This document shows, one piece after another, positions 59,659 to 64,000 of a DNA stretch of 64,000 nt (position 1 is the first letter of the stretch; each line of letters begins with the position of its first letter). Both the position numbers and the translations under genes were made by a program. Where the stretch lies: positions 374,233 through 438,232 of the forward strand of contig CDMY01000275.1 of assembly GCA_001179505.1 (NCBI GenBank), in the 5' to 3' direction. The notes beneath the pieces were generated by a model. The model worked only from the letters and a program-made list of their open reading frames with translations, ran no database searches and was not told where the DNA came from. This DNA is from Vitrella brassicaformis. Lineage: Eukaryota > Sar > Vitrellaceae.

Positions 59659-60741
59659 TCATGGCTGCTCCATGAACACCACCCGCACTCCCTCAGGATC
59701 GATCACAGCAAAGGCAGCCGCACCGTACACCGATGTGTCACATTGCTCGCTACACAAGGGCACGCCGCTGTCCACCAGCCTCCTTTTGACAGCAGCAAGC
59801 TCATCTGCGGGAGCGAAGAAGCCGATGCCGACGAAGCCTGCCTCATTGGCCAAGTCGGGAAACGTTATAGACGCCATGGACGGGACGTGCTGAAGCTCCA
59901 GCTGGGTGTACGGCCTCTTCCTGCAGACACGCCAGCACACCCGCAGAGGATGGAGGATGACACTGGCCTGAAGTCTCCCGCCCACTTTCCTCCCTTCCTT
60001 GATCCCTGCCTACCAGAGCCATTCACGGTTTGCAACGGCATTTATGTCACTGTCGGGCGGCGACTCGCTAGTGGTTCCGAGGAAGTGCAGCACGAAGCCG
60101 TACTCATCCACCGGCTGTCTCGAGAGGTACGCCATACCCAGTACGTCACGATAGAACCGCAGCGTCTCGTCCAGCTTGGTTACACGAAGAGTGATCTGCC
60201 CCACACCGACTGACTGGCCCAGAGGATGGTCACCCTTCACATCGTTGGGCCCGATTCTCCTGACGTGTTGGTCGAAGTCGTGCTGGAGCAGCTCAATGGT
60301 GTAGCGGGCGGGGTCGGAGATGTGTGTCAGATATCCGATATCGAAGAACTGGCTGGCCTTCGACACAGAAACGCCCGCATTCCGAAGACACTCGGTGGCG
60401 AAGTCAACATCTGCACGGCACACAACGGGGGAGTGTGGATTCACGACAATCCATGCATCGTCGTTCATCTCACCTCGCAGTGCAAGCCCTATCTTCCAAT
60501 ATGCGTCGCTTCGCTTGTGCTTGTATGGCCCAATGCTCGTCTGACGGCCGAGCTGCAGCTCCAGCCAAGCCGACTGCGGCTGACCCTCGAAGCCCAGAAA
60601 CACCGACTCGCTCACATGTGCTGCAGATGAGGTCCTCTCCGCCATAATGGACATGCCGATGCGTTGTCGATAGAAGACAACCACAGCATCCTTCTCAGCG
60701 GCACTGATGCGGAGGCTGACAAAGCCCAGACGGACTGCCAT
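59659..60741 (-). CDS. Two-domain VOC (glyoxalase/dioxygenase superfamily) protein
   Basis: Exons: 60741-60014 and 59920-59659, joined in phase at Trp-Lys (REWLW then KRPYTQ). VOC proteins use paired beta-alpha-beta-beta-beta modules to bind a metal and catalyse lyase, isomerase or dioxygenase reactions. Seen: module 1 from RLGFVSLRI with VVFYRQRIGM, ending around DPARYTIELLQ; module 2 from VGQITLRVTKLDETLRFYRDVLGM to DPEGVRVVFME, the characteristic terminal strand with a candidate metal-binding Glu. An N-terminal His ligand is not obvious in module 1 (Phe-Val-Ser), while module 2 has Gln at the usual first-ligand position, as some glyoxalase I enzymes do. Product could be glyoxalase-like; specific reaction not assignable. 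Cytosolic by lack of a signal. Divergent partner at 60886. Confidence 0.8.
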
Positions 60742-60825
60742 GAGAGATCTGACAGAGAAGTCGATGTAATGCTATCTGCTGAGCCTCAAGAAGCCCTGGA
60801 CGCGAAGGCGGGCTTTCCCATGGCT

Positions 60826-60837
60826 TGCAAGCTCGCA
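60826..60837. promoter_or_regulatory. TGCRAGCTY motif (both strands) between VOC and SnoaL-like genes
   Basis: TGCAAGCTCGCA reads as TGCAAGCTC on the plus strand and as TGCGAGCTT on the minus strand (overlapping copies). It is 85-96 bp from the VOC ATG (60741, -) and 49 bp before the ATG at 60886 (+). Confidence 0.5.
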
Positions 60838-60885
60838 CCAGAGGGCTGGAGATCTGCCTCGTCTTCCATCTGCGCCAATTCCCCG

Positions 60886-62419
60886 ATGCTGGCGCTCGTG
60901 GCGTCTCTTTTCACACTCAGCGGCATCTCTGCTGCCCTCTCTGCTGATATCAGCTCAGCAGCAGCCTCTCTCGGCAGGCCCATCCAGGCGCACCAGAGCG
61001 CACCCCCGCCTTCCACTGAGTCATGGCGGCCCTGGGTAGACATCGGTGATCCCAACTCGAGCCCGTGCCCGCAGCTGAGGGGGGATGCATCGCAGCGGTG
61101 CGGCTCACCTGCACTGCCCTCAAACATCGGGGTGGACGAGGATGCTGCTCTCAGGTCAGTCAGACCTGAACATGCAGTCGCGTATCGTATTGTGACGGCA
61201 GCTTCTGATCTTCTGTGCAGGGCGTCGAAGTTCCCCATCCCGCCCGACGAGCTGATCAACCTGGCGAAGTTCTTTCTCGTTAAGAACCTCTGGAACATCA
61301 CAGTACCAGGTAAGTGTGTGGCATGCGACGAGTCAGCTGCAAATGCACACGTGGGGAGGGATACTTGCACGGCCGCGTGTCGCAAATTCGCTCAGATTTG
61401 ATAGCGGATGACTTCGTGTTCACCGGCCCGTTTGTGGGTCCGTTGACCAAGTGGGAGTTGGCGGCCGCCCTCGACGGCTTCCAGCTGATGGCCGCATTCC
61501 CAGACCTCCGAACCAACGTGTACAACTTCAGGTCAGGCGGGGCGGCCACCGAGACAGACAGACAGACAGACAGGCAGACGGATCACTTGATGCGAGCGAC
61601 TGGCTGGCTGGCTGGTTGGCTGGCTTGCTGGGTGGCCTGGCTTGTGTGTGGCTGTAGGGTTGACCCCCTGGAGCCGAACAAAGTGTGGTATTTTAGCCGT
61701 GCAGTCGGTAAGTAAGGAGGGGCGAGTCCGCCTGACTGGCCAAATGGGCTGACTGAGTGCGGTTGAATGCAATGCATGGGTATGGGATGGGTCCTTTGCC
61801 CATGCAGGCACCCACATCGGCACCCTCCGGCTGTCGCAGCTTTCATTCAGTAAGACCAAACGAATCAGACATCATTCGGGTGCCCACCACCACATAGCTG
61901 CTGTCCTTGTGTGTGTGTGTGTGTTGTGTGTGTTGTGTAGTTGGGAACGCCCGGCCGACGGGCAAGACAGTTCGTGTGTCCCCCCAGTGCTGCAGCCTCA
62001 CCTTCAACGAAGACGGCAAAGTCACCAAATGGACCATCGGGTACCAGTGCAGTGCAGTGCAGTGCAGTGCACTGATTGGGCACTCAACTCACTTACACGG
62101 TTATGTGCAGTGCAACTGAAGTGCATTCACTGGTTTGCTGAACAGGTATGTGATTGACAAAACTGCGGGGGACACCGGCACCTTGGGCGGCATCTTGGCC
62201 TTCTTGTACGGCATCGGCAAGCCATTCCCGGGCCCGGAAGGCAAACCCTGGAAGCCATCCTTCAAATACAAGTCAGACACCTGAAGGAAGCAAGGCGTCG
62301 TGTGTGATGTGAAGAGAAGGTCCTTTGGTGTGTGTGTGTGTGTGTGTGGTTTCTGCAGGCTGCTCATGCGGCTGGCTGCAATGCAGAAGCAGAAGCAGCA
62401 GCAGCAGAAGAACAAGTGA
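60886..62419 (+). CDS. SnoaL-like (NTF2-fold) protein with N-terminal targeting sequence
   Basis: Exons: 60886-61154, 61221-61309, 61396-61531, 61658-61707, 61808-61849, 61941-62040, 62146-62271, 62359-62419; all phases agree. The chosen start gives MLALVASLFTLSGISAALS, a signal-like leader; an in-frame ATG at 60820 exists but would place the TGCRAGCTY motif inside the coding region. The mature part matches the SnoaL-like family common in algae: DLIADDFVFTGPFVGPL, GFQLMAAFPDL, NKVWYFSRAVGTHIGTL, PTGKTV, CCSLTFNEDGKVTKWTIGYV, DTGTLGGILAFLYGIGKPFP. The fold is a cone-shaped pocket; polyketide cyclases and unrelated ligand binders share it. Residues upstream of the domain (about 110) are Ser/Pro-rich and could be a plastid-type transit region after the leader. 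Substrate unknown. The C-terminus is Gln/Lys-rich. Confidence 0.82.
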
Positions 62420-62855
62420 CGACACCATGTGCTTGCTGGTGTGAGAGGCGATGCTGCTCGAGCCAGGAAGGTTTTTCTGTCTATCTGTGTTGATTTATGT
62501 CCTCTGTCTGTCTGAGTGATGAGATAGATAGATGAGTGTGAGGGGGCCTACACGGCCATGGATGCGGTTCTCCCTTTTGCCCAAATGCAGTCAGTCAGTC
62601 TTTGTCGCTCATCGGCTATCGGCCAGCATTGGTGTAGACCGCTCCGAACTCGGAGGCGCTGCCTTCAGTCGAATGGCGTCTCCCGGGTTGGAGCGGTGTT
62701 GCAATCCAATCCATGCAGTCGATAGCTAGCTGACGACAGTAACGGCAGAAGACTTGTATTATCGTGGTTTGGATGAGGTGGCAGACTGGTCACGGCCTGT
62801 GCGACATGGAAGTGATCGATGACCTGCGTGTTCGTCGGTGGAACTACTCGTGACT

Positions 62856-62889
<34 letters not shown>

Positions 62890-63264
62890 GAGACGCTCCA
62901 TTCTGTAAGTGACGCGAGACAGACAGCTATTAGTGACTCTCATGAAGGCAGGCGGGCAGGCCTCTGATGATGGAATGGATGGATGGAGTTACATACGTAA
63001 ACGTCATGCACTCACGATTGTCAACGAGCACAATCCTTGAATGGGCACTCACTGATCCACTCACTCCATGACAAAAACTCACGGACGCAGCCGTGTCAAG
63101 TCAGTCAACGGTCCACGCATACATAAGAGTGCCAATCCGATACATACACAGCTGTAAGGTCTGTCTGTCTATCTATCTGAGTTTGACTCGTGCCTCATAC
63201 ATTGTATATATCAACAAGGAGGGAGGCCATGTGATCGAGGGAGGGAGCTAAGTAGTATCGTGTG
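62420..63264. other. Intergenic region, no gene seen
   Basis: About 850 bp between convergent genes. Contains (GACA)n at about 62857-62890. No coding signal noticed. Confidence 0.55.
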
Positions 63265-63967
63265 TCACTGGTGGAGGTAGTTCGCCACCAGCAGCAGGTC
63301 CAACACTATCTCGTCGTCAATCTCAAAGTCAGGGATGGCCTCCCTGACACACAACACCACACCACATCACACCGCCCAGCACCAACAGCATGCGCCACAC
63401 ACACGTGTGTCCGTCGCGTGTGTGAGGTGCGCTCGTCTCGCACCGCACCTGCTGTCGGTGTGTTTGTGTTTGTAGTAGAGGTACTGGATGACCTTTTCGA
63501 GCAAGCGGGAGTTGATCGTCTGGAAGTTGATCGCACCCGTCTGGCCCTCGGTGAAACTGTGACTCTTCTCACCTGTACAGGTGGGGACAGGGAGGGACAG
63601 AGCCACACACACGCACGCACGCACGCACGCACAGACAGACAGACAGACAGACATCGCGTCAAGCCGACGACCGGCATGGATCAGGTCTGTCGTGGCGTGG
63701 CGCCCACCGTCGAACATGGTCCGGATCATTTCGCACCCGAAGGCTATCTTCTTGTCCAGAAAGAACTCATGACCCTCAGCACTGCACCAGACAATGCAAC
63801 ACAACACACGACATGCACAGGCAAGCAGCAACAGTGGAGATCTCGTCTTTTCCCTTCGATGTCTGTCTGGTTCATGTTGCCATCCATCGATTGTGCACAC
63901 CTGACCTGATGAGCTTGAGGTAGTCAAACTCCTCCTCTGGCGGAGAGGCGGACGACGAAGACGCCAT
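63265..63967 (-). CDS. Elongin C (Skp1/BTB-POZ family)
   Basis: Exons: 63967-63906, 63781-63708, 63572-63449, 63343-63265; all phases agree and the product is 112 aa, the usual size. Elongin C binds BC-box proteins and cullin-2/5 to form ubiquitin ligases, and elongin A/B in transcription elongation. Seen in order: FDYLKLIRSAEGHEFFLDKK, IAFGCEMIRTMFDGG, INFQTINSRLLEKVIQYLYY, KHKHTDSR, and the C-terminal helix IPDFEIDDEIVLDLLLVANYLHQ-type sequence (family: PEFPI...ALELLMAANFL). The N-terminus MASSSSASPPEEE is a short Ser/Glu extension. A plain Skp1 is less likely because the Skp1-specific C-terminal WxxE helices are absent. Only 33 bases of upstream sequence are in the window. Confidence 0.93.
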
Positions 63968-64000
63968 GTTGCGCACTCTGCTCACCGCAAAGTCGAATTC

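Noticed and set aside
1..64000. tRNA, rRNA or transposase genes
   Set aside because: I looked for cloverleaf-like clusters, rRNA-like blocks and transposase motifs and saw none; a covariance-model scan would be needed to exclude small RNAs.

Overview
This is eukaryotic nuclear DNA. Nearly every gene is split into short exons by GT-AG introns of roughly 50 to 220 bp. Intron 3' ends are rich in TG or CTGT tracts on the sense strand. Gene content (VTC-type SPX protein, SWEET, mucolipin-like channel, leishmanolysin, many-EF-hand and LRR/Cys-rich polytopic proteins, SnoaL-like leader protein) suggests a unicellular alveolate. A chromerid such as Vitrella is my best guess, by inference and without any database search.

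Layout, left to right: 3' end of a dihydropyrimidinase gene (+); intergenic DNA with a long fold-back; leishmanolysin-like protease (-) head-to-head with an SPX/VTC protein (+); 300-N gap and repeats; SWEET transporter (+); intergenic; unknown helical protein (-) head-to-head with an SLC10A7-like transporter (+); an inverted paralogue of that transporter (-) head-to-head with a charged unknown protein (+); palindromic minisatellite; RNF113/CWC24 splicing factor (-) head-to-head with a mucolipin/TRPML-like channel (+); coiled-coil protein (-); secreted subtilase-like protein (-) head-to-head with a giant LRR, Cys-rich, multi-TM protein (+) containing a second 300-N gap; EF-hand protein (-) beside a small possible secreted ORF (+); Ala/Pro-rich membrane protein (-); two-domain VOC protein (-) head-to-head with a SnoaL-like protein (+); and elongin C (-).

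The genes do not form an operon. Several fit an acidic vacuole or secretory theme (VTC/SPX, mucolipin-like channel, SWEET with an acidic dileucine, secreted proteases), but that link is only inference.

The most interesting signals are: (1) a short motif, TGCRAGCTY, in almost every resolvable 5' flank and on either strand, a candidate core-promoter element; (2) an inverted pair of transporter genes with two near-identical or identical tracts inside otherwise diverged sequence, indicating gene conversion; (3) fold-back minisatellites sharing a GGCCAGC core; (4) enzyme-family members lacking hallmark catalytic residues (VTC, subtilase); and (5) a predicted LRR plus Cys-rich plus about seven-TM receptor-like protein. 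Exon borders below were derived by hand from reading-frame and splice-site consistency.
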